Shown: positions 1 through 9,465, numbered from the stretch's first letter. The stretch is DNA of 46,688 nucleotides from an uncultured Clostridium sp. (GCA_947178445.1 CAMWYJ010000023.1:1-46688), one strand, 5' to 3'. Translations and numbers: made by a program. The notes: generated by a model from the letters alone, not told the origin.

Positions 1-1
1 G

Positions 2-67
2 AGCAAAGTAGATAAGTGTGATGTATGCCTGAGTCCAATTGATGTAGGAAACAGGACAGAAAATTAG
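2..67 (+). CDS. C-terminal end of an upstream gene (partial)
   Basis: An open frame runs from the window edge to a TAG stop and encodes 21 residues ending in NRTEN. The frame is open and reads like protein, with two cysteines in the pattern CDVC. It is too short to identify. It could also be a chance open frame, because only 21 codons are available. Confidence 0.35.
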   Translation, partial: SKVDKCDVCLSPIDVGNRTEN

Positions 68-123
68 AATTGCATAAAATATGCATTATTGGTAGAATAG
101 ATTGGATGTTTAAATGGTGAATG

Positions 124-158
124 CTAAGTACAATTATGGGAAAAGCCATTGTACTTAG
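124..158 (+). promoter_or_regulatory. Perfect 11-bp inverted repeat just upstream of the EAL gene
   Basis: CTAAGTACAAT (124-134) and ATTGTACTTAG (148-158) are exact reverse complements with a 13-nt spacer. The repeat ends about 6 nt before the AGAGGT ribosome site of the EAL gene. No T-run follows, so it is not a standard terminator. It could be an operator or a hairpin in the 5' leader. Confidence 0.5.
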
Positions 159-175
159 GATAGCAGAGGTACTAT

Positions 176-2083
176 ATGAATATACAGATTCAGTGTTGCG
201 GACTATTTGTTTTGGTGATAATTTTATATTTTTATTTACGGCAGAAGTCCGTTGGTTTGAAAACAGAACAATTTTTTAAGTGGATGCTGGTCATCACATG
301 TGTGAGCCTTTCACTGGATGTGTTGTCTGTTTTGGCAATTGTCAACCGGACAGCGTTACCGGGATTACTTGTTGAGGCAGTATGCAAAGCATATATCACT
401 ACTCTGGTCTGGGCACCCTGTTTCGGTCTTCTTTATGTATGTACAGACCTGTTTTCAGGAAAAAAGTATCAGAGACTGATAATCATATATTCGGCGCTCG
501 CAGTGGTAGGTACTGTTCTTATCATTATATCAAAAATTGAGTATTTCCATGAAGACAGGGAAGTATACACCCATGGACAAAGTATCAATTATACATATGT
601 GTTTGCATTTTTTTATGTGGTTTGTATAGTATACATGGTGCTTCACTATGAAGAGCGGATAAATCCAAGAAGGCGCCAGGCAGTGCTTGCATGGATGGCA
701 GTCTGGTTTGCAGCATCGCTGATCCAACTGTTTCACAGGGAGCTTTTGGTCATAGGATTTGCAAGTGCACTGGGAATGATGATTCTTTTTTTTGAACTGG
801 AAAATCCGGAGGCTTACATTGACAAAGGGACAGGTGCGTTTAACCTGCACACCCTGCATGAATATATATGGCAGCTATACCAGAGAAAAGAGACTTTTAG
901 TATGCTTGCTATTTATTTAGAGCCGGATCAGGACAGTAATGTGGATGTTGGGCAGCTTGACGGTGCAATGCTTTCCATGGTGGATTACCTGGAAAAAACA
1001 AAGGGTGCAAAGGTTTTTAAAAATGTAGAGAGAGAGCTGATTGTGCTCTATGAGAATGCAGAACAGTTAAAGGATGCGTTTGAAAATATCAGTAAGCGTT
1101 TTAGCAGTGTATGGAATGAATATAGCAATGTACATAAACCGGTGAAGGTAATACCGTTTTATATATTAATGCCGGACAGCCATGTGGCAGAAAATGCCGA
1201 GGATATCTTTGACCTGATGCGTTATTACAGGATGAAAGAGATTGACCTGTCAGCCGAGCGTATGATTCAAATTGACCAGTCCCTGGCTGAAGAGCGCAGA
1301 GAACGAAAAAAAATAGAACGGATGATTGTACATGCTTTAGAGGAGGACCGGATGGAGGTTTTTTTGCAGCCGATTTATTCTACGGAAAAGAAGTCTTTCG
1401 TATCGGCAGAAGCATTGGTCCGTTTGCAGACAAGGAGGGGAGAATATCTTCCGCCTGCGAAATTTATTCCTGTGGCAGAGGAAAGTGGTCTGATTGCCAG
1501 GATTGGTGAGCGTGTATTTGATAAAACCTGCGAATTTATTAAAAAGTATGATATTGAACAATATGGTATCAAATATGTTGAGGTGAATCTGTCAGCGAGA
1601 CAGTGTGAAAGTCCAGAATTACCGGAAATATATAAGAGTATTATGGAAAAACATAAATTAAATCCGGGCTGTATTAATTTAGAGGTGACAGAGTCTGTAG
1701 GGATTCAGAGGAAAGAGCAGGTTGTAAAGAATATGCAGTCATTGATCGACTATGGTGTAACCTTTTCTTTGGATGATTTTGGAAATGGGCAGTCAAATCT
1801 TAACTATATTGTAGATATGCCAGTACATATTGTAAAATTTGACAAGGATATGACACAGGCATATTTCAATAATGAAAAAGCCAGATTTGTATTGGAAGCA
1901 GCAATCCACATGATACATGGCATGAAGTTAGAAATGGTATCAGAGGGAGTAGAGACGGAAGAGCAGCTTCAGGGAATGACAAAGCTTGGCATACAGTATA
2001 TTCAGGGATATTATTTTTCAAGACCTCTGCAGATGTCTGAATTTCTGGAATTTGTGAAAGAATGGAATTTAGGAGATCGATAA
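176..2083 (+). CDS. Membrane EAL-domain protein (c-di-GMP phosphodiesterase)
   Basis: A 635-aa protein. The N-terminal ~215 residues hold about seven hydrophobic segments, giving a membrane sensor region. A central part (about 215-370) sits where a GGDEF domain would be but shows no GGDEF motif, so it is degenerate. The C-terminal EAL domain (about 385-630) keeps the signature EALVRL (E412), the VTES glutamate segment, the DDFGNG loop (D533, D534), a lysine in VKFDKD and the QGYYFSRP end. These are the metal-binding and catalytic residues of active EAL enzymes, so hydrolysis of c-di-GMP to pGpG at the membrane is likely. Start ATG 176 has AGAGGT 5 nt upstream. Ligand unknown. Confidence 0.9.
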   Translation: MNIQIQCCGLFVLVIILYFYLRQKSVGLKTEQFFKWMLVITCVSLSLDVLSVLAIVNRTALPGLLVEAVCKAYITTLVWAPCFGLLYVCTDLFSGKKYQRLIIIYSALAVVGTVLIIISKIEYFHEDREVYTHGQSINYTYVFAFFYVVCIVYMVLHYEERINPRRRQAVLAWMAVWFAASLIQLFHRELLVIGFASALGMMILFFELENPEAYIDKGTGAFNLHTLHEYIWQLYQRKETFSMLAIYLEPDQDSNVDVGQLDGAMLSMVDYLEKTKGAKVFKNVERELIVLYENAEQLKDAFENISKRFSSVWNEYSNVHKPVKVIPFYILMPDSHVAENAEDIFDLMRYYRMKEIDLSAERMIQIDQSLAEERRERKKIERMIVHALEEDRMEVFLQPIYSTEKKSFVSAEALVRLQTRRGEYLPPAKFIPVAEESGLIARIGERVFDKTCEFIKKYDIEQYGIKYVEVNLSARQCESPELPEIYKSIMEKHKLNPGCINLEVTESVGIQRKEQVVKNMQSLIDYGVTFSLDDFGNGQSNLNYIVDMPVHIVKFDKDMTQAYFNNEKARFVLEAAIHMIHGMKLEMVSEGVETEEQLQGMTKLGIQYIQGYYFSRPLQMSEFLEFVKEWNLGDR

Positions 2084-2194
2084 GAGAATATCCATATGAT
2101 AATGAATTGCGCTGATGCGCAAGCAGGTCATCAAGTTTCTTTGAAAATTGGTGACATATGATATAATATATTATGAGGTAGAAAGAAGAACAAG

Positions 2195-3229
2195 ATGAAA
2201 TTATCAGATTTTTATTACGATCTGCCGCAGGAACTGATTGCGCAGGATCCGTTGGAAAAGCGAAGTGATTCAAGGCTTATGGTTGTAGGCCGGGAGGATG
2301 GCAGTATCTGCCATAGACATTTTTATGATATTCTGAATTATGTAAACCAGGGGGACTGTCTGGTCATTAATGACACAAAGGTTATTCCTGCTCGTCTTAT
2401 GGGAGTAAAAGAGGAGACAGGAGCTTCCATTGAGGTTTTGCTATTAAAGCGGAGAGAAGAGAAGGTGTGGGAGACCCTTGTAAAACCGGGAAAAAAGGCA
2501 AGACAGGGGGCGAGAATCTCTTTTGGGGATGGACTGCTTGTGGGTGAAGTAACTGATATTGTAGAGGATGGAAACCGATTGATTTCCTTTGAATATGAGG
2601 GGATTTGGGAAGAGCTTTTAGACAGGCTTGGTCAGATGCCGTTGCCACCATATATTACACATCAATTAAAGGACCGTAACCGCTATCAGACTGTGTATGC
2701 AAAGCATGAGGGTTCTGCCGCAGCACCGACAGCGGGACTTCATTTTACGGAGGAATTATTACAGCAGATTACAGATAAAGGCGTAGAGATTGCTCGTGTG
2801 ACATTACATGTCGGTCTTGGAACTTTTCGTCCGGTGAAAGTGGACAATATATCAGAACATCATATGCATTCGGAGTTTTATATTGTGGAGAAGGAGGAGG
2901 CTGCTAAGATCAATGCGGCAAAGGCAAGAGGGAATCAGGTGATTTCGGTTGGAACCACCAGCACAAGAACAGTGGAATCTGTAGCGGACGAAAATGGAGT
3001 GGTTCATGCCGGAAGCGGCTTTACGGATATATTTATCTATCCGGGTTATGAGTTCAGGGTAATTGATTCCCTGATTACAAATTTTCATCTGCCGGAATCT
3101 ACATTGTTAATGCTGGTATCGGCATTTTCTACAAGGGAAAAAATGCTGCATGCTTATGAGGTGGCGGTAAAGGAACAATACCGGTTCTTTTCGTTTGGAG
3201 ATGCGATGCTGATACGAAAAAATCTCTAA
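2195..3229 (+). CDS. queA: S-adenosylmethionine:tRNA ribosyltransferase-isomerase QueA
   Basis: A 344-aa cytoplasmic enzyme that moves the ribosyl part of SAM onto preQ1 in tRNA to make epoxyqueuosine, a late step in queuosine synthesis. The sequence is full length for QueA. It shows the start [15 protein letters not shown], the segment [13 protein letters not shown], the [10 protein letters not shown] block and the [14 protein letters not shown] ending. An AT-rich region with a possible TATAAT at 2162-2167 lies upstream. The gene is convergent with the symporter: their stop codons are only about 5 nt apart and no terminator fits between them. No tgt, queG or other queuosine gene is in the window. 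Confidence 0.97.
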   Translation: MKLSDFYYDLPQELIAQDPLEKRSDSRLMVVGREDGSICHRHFYDILNYVNQGDCLVINDTKVIPARLMGVKEETGASIEVLLLKRREEKVWETLVKPGKKARQGARISFGDGLLVGEVTDIVEDGNRLISFEYEGIWEELLDRLGQMPLPPYITHQLKDRNRYQTVYAKHEGSAAAPTAGLHFTEELLQQITDKGVEIARVTLHVGLGTFRPVKVDNISEHHMHSEFYIVEKEEAAKINAAKARGNQVISVGTTSTRTVESVADENGVVHAGSGFTDIFIYPGYEFRVIDSLITNFHLPESTLLMLVSAFSTREKMLHAYEVAVKEQYRFFSFGDAMLIRKNL

Positions 3230-3234
3230 AAGGG

Positions 3235-4548
3235 TTACAGCGCCAGATCTTTTGTTGTAATTTCCCTTTGCAGCAGCCAGATACATAACAGATTTGGAAT
3301 TGCCATTAAGAGATTCAGTAAGTCTGATAATTCCCAGACAAAGCTTAGTGACATGACAGCACCCAGATATATAAATACGATATAGATAATCTGGTATAGT
3401 TTAGTTCCTTTTCCGTGAAAGAGATAATCGATACAGCATTCGCCATAGTAGCACCAGCCCAGGATTGTTGAGAAGGCGAATAAGATCAGGGAAATGGAAA
3501 GAATCTGAATGCCAAAGGCGGGAAGATGGGAAAAGGCAGCAAAGCAGAGCCGGTCGGAGGAAAGGGCGGTAAAGTCTGCCGGAAAGTGAAGCATGCTGCT
3601 GACAATGACGATTCCAGTTATGGAACACATGACAACAGTGTCCCAAAAGGGTCCCGTCATGGACACAAGCCCTTGTTTTACAGGTGAAGGAGAACTTGTG
3701 GCGGCTGCCATTATAGGAATGGAGCCAAGTCCTGCTTCATTTGTGAATAATCCTTTGGATATTCCGGTGCGGAGGGCGATGATGACGTTAGTGCCCGCAA
3801 TACCGCCGGCCAGGGATTTGGAAGAAAAGGCAGACTGAGTGATAAGGCAAAGAGCCGAAAACAGATATTTTCTGTTTAAAATTAGCAGATAACCACAGCC
3901 TGTCAGATAAAACAAGCTCATAAAGGGAACGAGTTTTGTGCATACCCTTGAAATCTGTCGGATACCGCCGAGCATGACGGTTCCGGCAAGAAGAGAAGCG
4001 GTTATTCCAATCCAATGGGAAGAAAGGTTATAAAGCTCTTGGATACCGCACCGGATGGAGTTAGCCTGTACACTGCTGCCAATTCCAAAAGAGGCAAAAA
4101 GGGTGAAAAAAGCAAATGCTTTAGCCAGTTTTTTCATATGCAAGGCATTTTCTAATACATACATAGGACCACCGGTGTACCCTTTTATAGCATCGGTTTT
4201 TCTAAATTTAACGGCAAGAAAGCTTTCTGCATAACAGGTTGCAATGCCAAAGAGTCCGGTAAGCCAGCACCAAAATACAGCACCTGGCCCTCCGATGGAG
4301 ATCGCAGTGGAGATACCGATGATGTTGCCGGTGCCAAGTGTTGCTGCTAATGCAGTGGCAAGAGATGCCAAAGGAGAAATTCCTTTGGCAGAGGATTCTT
4401 TGGCAGAGAGGCTTAAACGGATTGCTTTTGGCAACATTTTTTGTATAAAACCAAGCCGAAACGTGAAATAGAGATGGGTTCCAAACAGTAAAAAGATTAT
4501 AGGAGCATTCCAGAGGAAATGATTAACGAAGTGAATGTATTTTTGCAA
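3235..4548 (-). CDS. Sodium:alanine/glycine symporter (AGCS family)
   Basis: A 437-aa polytopic membrane protein with about 10-11 hydrophobic segments. Family marks include the GTGNIIGISTAISIGGPGA block, the segment GGPMYVLENAL and FTNEAGLGSIPI. AGCS proteins import alanine or glycine with sodium; exact substrate cannot be read here. The start is TTG at 4548, supported by AAGGAG 9 nt upstream and by the absence of a better ATG. It is a little shorter than typical AGCS members (450-480 aa). It is a single gene transcribed towards queA. Confidence 0.92.
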   Translation of the reverse strand: MQKYIHFVNHFLWNAPIIFLLFGTHLYFTFRLGFIQKMLPKAIRLSLSAKESSAKGISPLASLATALAATLGTGNIIGISTAISIGGPGAVFWCWLTGLFGIATCYAESFLAVKFRKTDAIKGYTGGPMYVLENALHMKKLAKAFAFFTLFASFGIGSSVQANSIRCGIQELYNLSSHWIGITASLLAGTVMLGGIRQISRVCTKLVPFMSLFYLTGCGYLLILNRKYLFSALCLITQSAFSSKSLAGGIAGTNVIIALRTGISKGLFTNEAGLGSIPIMAAATSSPSPVKQGLVSMTGPFWDTVVMCSITGIVIVSSMLHFPADFTALSSDRLCFAAFSHLPAFGIQILSISLILFAFSTILGWCYYGECCIDYLFHGKGTKLYQIIYIVFIYLGAVMSLSFVWELSDLLNLLMAIPNLLCIWLLQREITTKDLAL

Positions 4549-4630
4549 GATAGGTAACTCCTTTCCGGCAGGTTACATAGTAAATGATATATCATATGAG
4601 AGAAAAAGTCGGATTATACATAGCTTTTAA

Positions 4631-4650
4631 AGTCTGGAATGCGCCAGACT
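4631..4650. promoter_or_regulatory. Inverted repeat in the symporter-pta intergenic region
   Basis: AGTCTGG (4631-4637) and CCAGACT (4644-4650) form an exact 7-bp inverted repeat with a 6-nt loop. It lies between the divergent symporter and pta, about 95 nt upstream of the pta promoter. A second 12-bp palindrome, ATGATATATCAT, is at 4584-4595, close to the symporter start. Function is unknown; either could be an operator. Confidence 0.35.
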
Positions 4651-4745
4651 GCAAAGAGATATCCGTTGAATGAAATATAAAAAAATGATTTGGAGCATTG
4701 TACCAAAAAAAAGACAAAAAATGTGCTGTTTTTGTAAAAAAATTG

Positions 4746-4773
4746 TTGAGAAATTTAAATAAATTTATATAAT
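4746..4773 (+). promoter_or_regulatory. Predicted sigma-A promoter of pta
   Basis: TTGAGA (4746-4751), a 16-nt spacer and TATAAT (4768-4773) lie about 43 nt before the pta start codon. The match to the vegetative consensus is good. Confidence 0.65.
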
Positions 4774-4815
4774 AGTATATAGGACAAGATTGATAACAGA
4801 TGGAGGTTATGTATA

Positions 4816-5799
4816 ATGTATGGTTTTGGGCAGTTGATTGATATTCTTAAGAAAAATCCAAAGAAGATTGTGCTGACAGAAGGAACGGATTCCCGTATTT
4901 TAGAGGCATCATCCAGACTTTTGGCAAGTAATTTCTTACATCCGATTTTGATTGGGAATCCTCAGGAGGTTTATGATGCAGCGGAGGAGAGTGGTTATAA
5001 TATCCGTGGTTCCGAGATTATAGATCCGAATGATTTTGGAGAGATGGATAAGATGATAGAGCTATTCTGTGAGCTTCGTAAGAGTAAGGGAATGACACCG
5101 GAAGAGGCAAAGAAATATGTGTACCAGAATAACTATTTCGGAACGATGCTTGTGAAGATGGGTTATGCAGATGCGTTGCTTGGGGGTGCGACCTATTCAA
5201 CCGCAGATACCGTAAGACCTGCATTGCAGCTTATTAAGACAAAGCCGGAGAATAAGATTGTTTCTTCCTGCTTCATTTTAGTAAGACCTTCTGCGACAGG
5301 TGGAAATGAAGTACTTGCTATGGGTGATTGTTCCATTAATATCAAGCCAAATGCAGAAGAACTTTCTGAGATTGCAGAGGAGACAATCCGTTGTGCACAA
5401 AGATTCGGTATTGATCCAAAGGTAGCATTTCTAAGCTATTCTACGCTTGGTTCTGGTGCCGGTGAGGATGTAGATAAGATGAAAAAGGCAGCTGAGCTTA
5501 CAAAGGAGAGATGTCCGGATGTTCCGATTGAAGGAGAGATTCAGTTTGATGCAGCGGTTTCTCCGAGAGTTGCAAAGAAAAAATGTCCGGATTCAGAGGT
5601 GGGAGGACATGCAAATACTTTTATTTTCCCAGATATAAATGCTGGAAACATTGGCTATAAAATCGCACAGAGAATGGGTAATTTCGAAGCATATGGTCCG
5701 ATTTTATTAGGACTGAATTCTCCGATTAATGATTTGTCCCGTGGATGTACTGCAGCAGAGGTATATTCGATGGCGATTATCACAGCGGCACTCGCATAG
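4816..5799 (+). CDS. pta: Phosphate acetyltransferase
   Basis: A 327-aa cytoplasmic enzyme that interconverts acetyl-CoA and acetyl phosphate, used with acetate kinase to make ATP in fermenting bacteria. The length fits the short Pta class without the N-terminal regulatory domain. Visible family segments are PKKIVLTEGTDSRILEAS, DALLGGATYSTADTVRP, GDCSINIKPNAEELSEIA, the GEIQFDAAVSP segment and FIFPDINAGNIGYKIAQR. Start ATG 4816 follows TGGAGGT. The gene is alone: ackA, often adjacent, is not in this window. A strong hairpin terminator follows. Confidence 0.96.
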   Translation: MYGFGQLIDILKKNPKKIVLTEGTDSRILEASSRLLASNFLHPILIGNPQEVYDAAEESGYNIRGSEIIDPNDFGEMDKMIELFCELRKSKGMTPEEAKKYVYQNNYFGTMLVKMGYADALLGGATYSTADTVRPALQLIKTKPENKIVSSCFILVRPSATGGNEVLAMGDCSINIKPNAEELSEIAEETIRCAQRFGIDPKVAFLSYSTLGSGAGEDVDKMKKAAELTKERCPDVPIEGEIQFDAAVSPRVAKKKCPDSEVGGHANTFIFPDINAGNIGYKIAQRMGNFEAYGPILLGLNSPINDLSRGCTAAEVYSMAIITAALA

Positions 5800-5833
5800 A
5801 ATTTTGGGTAGTTAGAATATAAGAAAAAAGCAG

Positions 5834-5868
5834 AATGGCTGTTACATGAGAATGTGGCAGCCATTTTT
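5834..5868. terminator. Rho-independent terminator after pta
   Basis: A 14-bp stem (5834-5847 with 5852-5865, two G-U pairs) closes a GAGA tetraloop and is followed by a T-run. The left flank is A-rich, so it may also stop transcripts from the opposite strand. Confidence 0.85.
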
Positions 5869-5967
5869 GAATTACACACAGGATAAAACAGTGAAAGTGT
5901 TCTTTGTGTGGGTATTGTTCATTTTATGAAGAAAAAATGGTAAGCGTTTTGCAATTACCTGTTTTGT

Positions 5968-6456
5968 CTATATTTCTGTATGGGAGAAAAGGTCAGTTCC
6001 ATCTAATACAGCTTCTACAAGGAGATTGTCCTCGTATCGGAGTTTTAATGAAAAAAACGGATGTTCGTTAAGTAGAAGTTTAAAGAAGATTTTATCGCCT
6101 GTCCAGATTGGAAGAGAAGCAATCTCATTTTTTGAAATCCATTCTAATGTGCCTTCCTCACAATCACAAAGATTGCCGGAAAAATCATCAGAGGTATACA
6201 GGCACATATACTCTGTCTGGCATTGGTTACTCATAAAGGTAATGATTCCACGGAATTTCCAGGAATGCAGGGTGAGACCAGTTTCTTCATACACTTCCCG
6301 TAAAAGACACTCCTCCGGGGATTCATTTTCTTCAAAATGACCGCCGACACCAATCCATTTGTCCTTATTAATATCCTTTTCTTTTTTGGTACGATGTAAC
6401 ATTAAATACTTTTCGTCTTTTTCTATATAACAAAGTGTGGTTAAATTTGATCTCAT
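5968..6456 (-). CDS. NUDIX hydrolase (MutT / 8-oxo-dGTP diphosphatase-like)
   Basis: A 162-aa protein with a complete Nudix box: glycine of GGHFEEN, then REVYEETGL, fitting GX5EX7REUXEEXGU at about residues 38-60. The family hydrolyses nucleoside diphosphates linked to another group; the opening TTLCYIEKDEKYLMLHR and general form resemble the 8-oxo-dGTP diphosphatase type, but the substrate is uncertain. Start ATG 6456 is preceded by AGGGGA at a normal distance. Single gene, convergent with pta. Confidence 0.9.
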   Translation of the reverse strand: MRSNLTTLCYIEKDEKYLMLHRTKKEKDINKDKWIGVGGHFEENESPEECLLREVYEETGLTLHSWKFRGIITFMSNQCQTEYMCLYTSDDFSGNLCDCEEGTLEWISKNEIASLPIWTGDKIFFKLLLNEHPFFSLKLRYEDNLLVEAVLDGTDLFSHTEI

Positions 6457-6698
6457 ATAAATTTCCCCTTCTGTATTATGTATATGTCTGATATTGATAT
6501 CTTATCAGAAAGGAGAGAAAAAAGCCAGTTTTTGGTGGGCAAGCCGGTCATTGTCTAAAAGATTCAGACGGCACAATATCATAAAGTGCTGTTTGGGGTT
6601 GCAAATATGCAAAATTATGATAAAATAGAATATAAGTTCGGAACATATGTTCTAATTTTGGATAAAATACAGACAGTGGATTGATATTGGAGGATGGA

Positions 6699-8183
6699 AT
6701 GGTCGTAATTGAGGATTTAACTTTGGAAGAGAAACTTACGATACTGTCAGATGCGGCAAAGTATGATGTGGCATGTACTTCGAGTGGTGTGGACCGGAAG
6801 GGAGAGAGCAATGGTATTGGGAATACTGTTGCCTGTGGTATCTGTCACAGCTTTGCAGCCGATGGAAGATGCATCTCTCTTCTTAAAATTCTATATACAA
6901 ATGAATGTATCTATGACTGTAAATATTGTGTGAACCGTATTTCGAATGATACACTGCGCACATCTTTCACACCGGAGGAGATTTGTGACCTGACACTTCA
7001 GTTTTACCGGCGCAATTACATAGAGGGATTGTTTCTAAGCTCTGGCATACGGAAGAATCCTACGCAGACGATGGAAGAGATTTATATCGCATTGAGATTA
7101 TTGAGGGAGAAACATCATTTTAATGGTTATATCCATGTGAAGGCAATCCCGGGAGCAGATCCGCAGGTGATTGAGCTTGTAGGATATCTGGCGGATCGCA
7201 TGAGTACGAACTTAGAGCTGCCTACAGCAGACGGACTGAAGGAACTGGCACCGAACAAGACAAGAAGGGCAATTTTGTCACCATTGCGTCAGATACAGCA
7301 GGGAATTGGAATGGGACAGCAAAGCGGAATTCATATGATTGGGAAAAACAGCGGGAAGGACCGTTCGTTATTTTTAGATAGAGATACTACCAAGAAAAAA
7401 GAGGACGGATGGAAACTTTCAAAGATAGGGAAGATTGATGCTTCCCAAAAAAAAGAGATGCTTTTAAAAAACACGGATGCAGGGGTACCTCAATTAAATC
7501 TTCCTGTTGTCTCAAAATCGTCTTTTGTTCCAGCAGGACAAAGTACACAGATGATTGTGGGAGCAACACCGGAGAATGATTACCAGATTTTGACGGTTGC
7601 GGAGGCTTTATACAGGAAGTTTGATTTAAAGAGAGTGTTTTACTCTGCTTATGTTGCGCTGAATGAAGATGAAAAGCTTCCGGCAGTCGGAACAAAGCCG
7701 CCGCTGCTGCGGGAACATAGATTGTATCAGGCGGACTGGCTGTTGCGGTTTTATGGGTTTGAGGCTGGTGAGCTTTTATCGGAGGAGAAACCTAATTTTA
7801 ATGTTTATATCGATCCAAAGTGCGAGTGGGCAATCCGGCATTTAGAATATTTTCCTGTAGAGGTTCAGACGGCTTCCTACCAGATGCTTTTGAGAGTTCC
7901 GGGAATCGGTGTAAAATCTGCCAGAAGAATCGTTGGTGCGAGGGTAAGTACAAAGCTTGATTTTGATGGACTTAGGCGGATTGGAGTTGTATTAAAGAGA
8001 GCGCATTATTTTATTACCTGTAATGGAAAGATGATGTATCAGACAAAGATAGAAGAGGACTATATTACAAGGCGGATATTAGAGCTGGATCAGCGTAAGA
8101 ATTGGGAACTGGATTATGATGTAACATTTAAGCAGTTATCCTTATTTGATGACAGTATGCCGCTGGCAGAGCAGCGTATGTAG
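6699..8183 (+). CDS. Putative DNA modification/repair radical SAM protein
   Basis: A 494-aa protein resembling the radical SAM family genetically linked to uracil-DNA glycosylase-type proteins. The cluster motif CX3CX2C is C70, C74 and C77 in ECIYDCKYC. The C-terminus holds a helix-hairpin-helix motif (LLRVPGIGVKSARRI), consistent with nucleic-acid binding. Between about residues 200 and 275 there is a lysine-rich, low-complexity stretch that seems longer than usual. I place the start at ATG 6699 because GGAGG ends 5 nt upstream; an upstream TTG at 6681 in frame is less likely. The next gene starts 10 nt after the stop, so the two are co-transcribed. The reaction is not known. Confidence 0.88.
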   Translation: MVVIEDLTLEEKLTILSDAAKYDVACTSSGVDRKGESNGIGNTVACGICHSFAADGRCISLLKILYTNECIYDCKYCVNRISNDTLRTSFTPEEICDLTLQFYRRNYIEGLFLSSGIRKNPTQTMEEIYIALRLLREKHHFNGYIHVKAIPGADPQVIELVGYLADRMSTNLELPTADGLKELAPNKTRRAILSPLRQIQQGIGMGQQSGIHMIGKNSGKDRSLFLDRDTTKKKEDGWKLSKIGKIDASQKKEMLLKNTDAGVPQLNLPVVSKSSFVPAGQSTQMIVGATPENDYQILTVAEALYRKFDLKRVFYSAYVALNEDEKLPAVGTKPPLLREHRLYQADWLLRFYGFEAGELLSEEKPNFNVYIDPKCEWAIRHLEYFPVEVQTASYQMLLRVPGIGVKSARRIVGARVSTKLDFDGLRRIGVVLKRAHYFITCNGKMMYQTKIEEDYITRRILELDQRKNWELDYDVTFKQLSLFDDSMPLAEQRM

Positions 8184-8193
8184 GAGGGAATGT

Positions 8194-8961
8194 ATGAGGA
8201 ACAGGATATGCTTTTTGTGTGAAGATACACCGGATGGTGTATTTACGGCAATTTATGATATATGGGCAGCGAGGATTTTAAGAGACGAGTTTTTTGTCCG
8301 GGTAGACCGGCAGCATGCCATACAGTTATTTGTAGATTATGAATATATAAAGACAGATATAGATAAAGCATTAAAGGTAATCCGGTCATTGCGGCAGAAG
8401 ATTGGACCAGAGGTATGTGACTGGGTTTACCATGCAGCATTATCCTATGAGGAGGACAAGGTAGATTGTATTTATGATTTTTTGAAACTTGCGTTTCGGT
8501 ATGGGACGAAGGTGACAAAGATGCATGGAGAAAGTACGGTATGCCGTATGTATGAGTTAGAAAGGAATGTTGGAAACGAGACGCATATGTTTTGCCAGTT
8601 TATCCGTTTTCGTGAATCACAGGAGGGGATTTTGATATCGAGGATTAATCCAAAGAACCAAGTGCTCCCCCTGCTGGCGGAGCATTTTTCTGATAGATTT
8701 TTGAACGAAGATTTTGTCATATTAGATGAAAACTATCAAATGGGACTGTTTCATCCAAGGAAAATGGATTGGTATCTTGCACCACTGCAAAGGGATGTAT
8801 TAGAGCACTTATGGGAAAGGGGGCAGTCTGCTCAATATGAAAGGCTTTGGAGAACATTTTTTCAAAACATTGGGATTGCAGAAAGGAGCAATTATCAGTG
8901 CCAGCGTAATATGTGTGCAATTCGGTATCGGGATTACATGACAGAATTCCATGGGGCATAG
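8194..8961 (+). CDS. TIGR03915-type 'probable DNA metabolism protein'
   Basis: A 255-aa protein paired with the upstream radical SAM gene. It opens with CFLCEDTPDGVFTAIYDIW, which is typical of the family that in some bacteria is fused to a uracil-DNA glycosylase domain. Here the protein ends without a glycosylase domain. Start ATG 8194 is set by AGGAGGG just upstream; an earlier in-frame ATG at 8146 lies inside the preceding gene and is unlikely. The pairing implies action on the same nucleic-acid substrate, but no biochemical role is established. Confidence 0.85.
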   Translation: MRNRICFLCEDTPDGVFTAIYDIWAARILRDEFFVRVDRQHAIQLFVDYEYIKTDIDKALKVIRSLRQKIGPEVCDWVYHAALSYEEDKVDCIYDFLKLAFRYGTKVTKMHGESTVCRMYELERNVGNETHMFCQFIRFRESQEGILISRINPKNQVLPLLAEHFSDRFLNEDFVILDENYQMGLFHPRKMDWYLAPLQRDVLEHLWERGQSAQYERLWRTFFQNIGIAERSNYQCQRNMCAIRYRDYMTEFHGA

Positions 8962-9135
8962 CCTTATGAGCGGTTGAATGGATTATGATATACAATTGAA
9001 TAGGTAAAGAAAAAAGTGATTTTAATTATTCATATTTATGTAAAAATAGAATATATTTTAGTAAGATAGAAATGTTGTATTTATCTAAATACACAAAAAA
9101 CACTGTTGAATTTGCATAAAAAAGAACTAGGATTG

Positions 9136-9164
9136 TTGAAAAATACCAAAAAATATAGTACAAT
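9136..9164 (+). promoter_or_regulatory. Predicted sigma-A promoter of the 76-aa protein gene
   Basis: TTGAAA (9136-9141), 17 nt, TACAAT (9159-9164). It lies about 48 nt before ATG 9212. The surrounding 8962-9205 interval is very AT-rich and holds no other clear gene. Confidence 0.6.
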
Positions 9165-9211
9165 ATGCACATACCAAAGATTTACGTACAATATGTAAAG
9201 GGGGAATGCTT

Positions 9212-9442
9212 ATGGCACTATTTGGTAAAAAAGAGATTAAGAATTATATTGTATTTGATCCTTATACAGAGGAGGCTGTAGCTGTATGCACAACCCCTGA
9301 AGTGAAGCAGATTTTACAAGTGCAGCCAAGGGCAAAGTTTCTGGAGTGTTCACAGTTTGAAATTTACAAGTATAAAGAACATAGAATACTGCCAGAAGAT
9401 GTGAAATTGCGTGGACTTTTAGAGGCAAAAGATATAAGATAA
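9212..9442 (+). CDS. Small conserved-looking hypothetical protein (76 aa)
   Basis: A small soluble protein with no signal peptide or membrane segment. It reads MALFGKKEIKNYIVFDP at the start and has mixed charged and hydrophobic content compatible with a small alpha/beta fold. Start ATG 9212 is preferred over ATG 9206 because AAAGGGGG ends at 9204, giving 7 nt spacing to 9212 but only 1 nt to 9206. It has its own promoter and its own terminator, so it is a monocistronic unit and very likely real. I do not recognise the family. Confidence 0.75.
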   Translation: MALFGKKEIKNYIVFDPYTEEAVAVCTTPEVKQILQVQPRAKFLECSQFEIYKYKEHRILPEDVKLRGLLEAKDIR

Positions 9443-9465
9443 TAATATTATTGCTATAATGTCAG

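Noticed and set aside
68-175. c-di-GMP riboswitch before the EAL gene
   Set aside because: The space is short and lacks the GEMM core; only a simple hairpin is seen.
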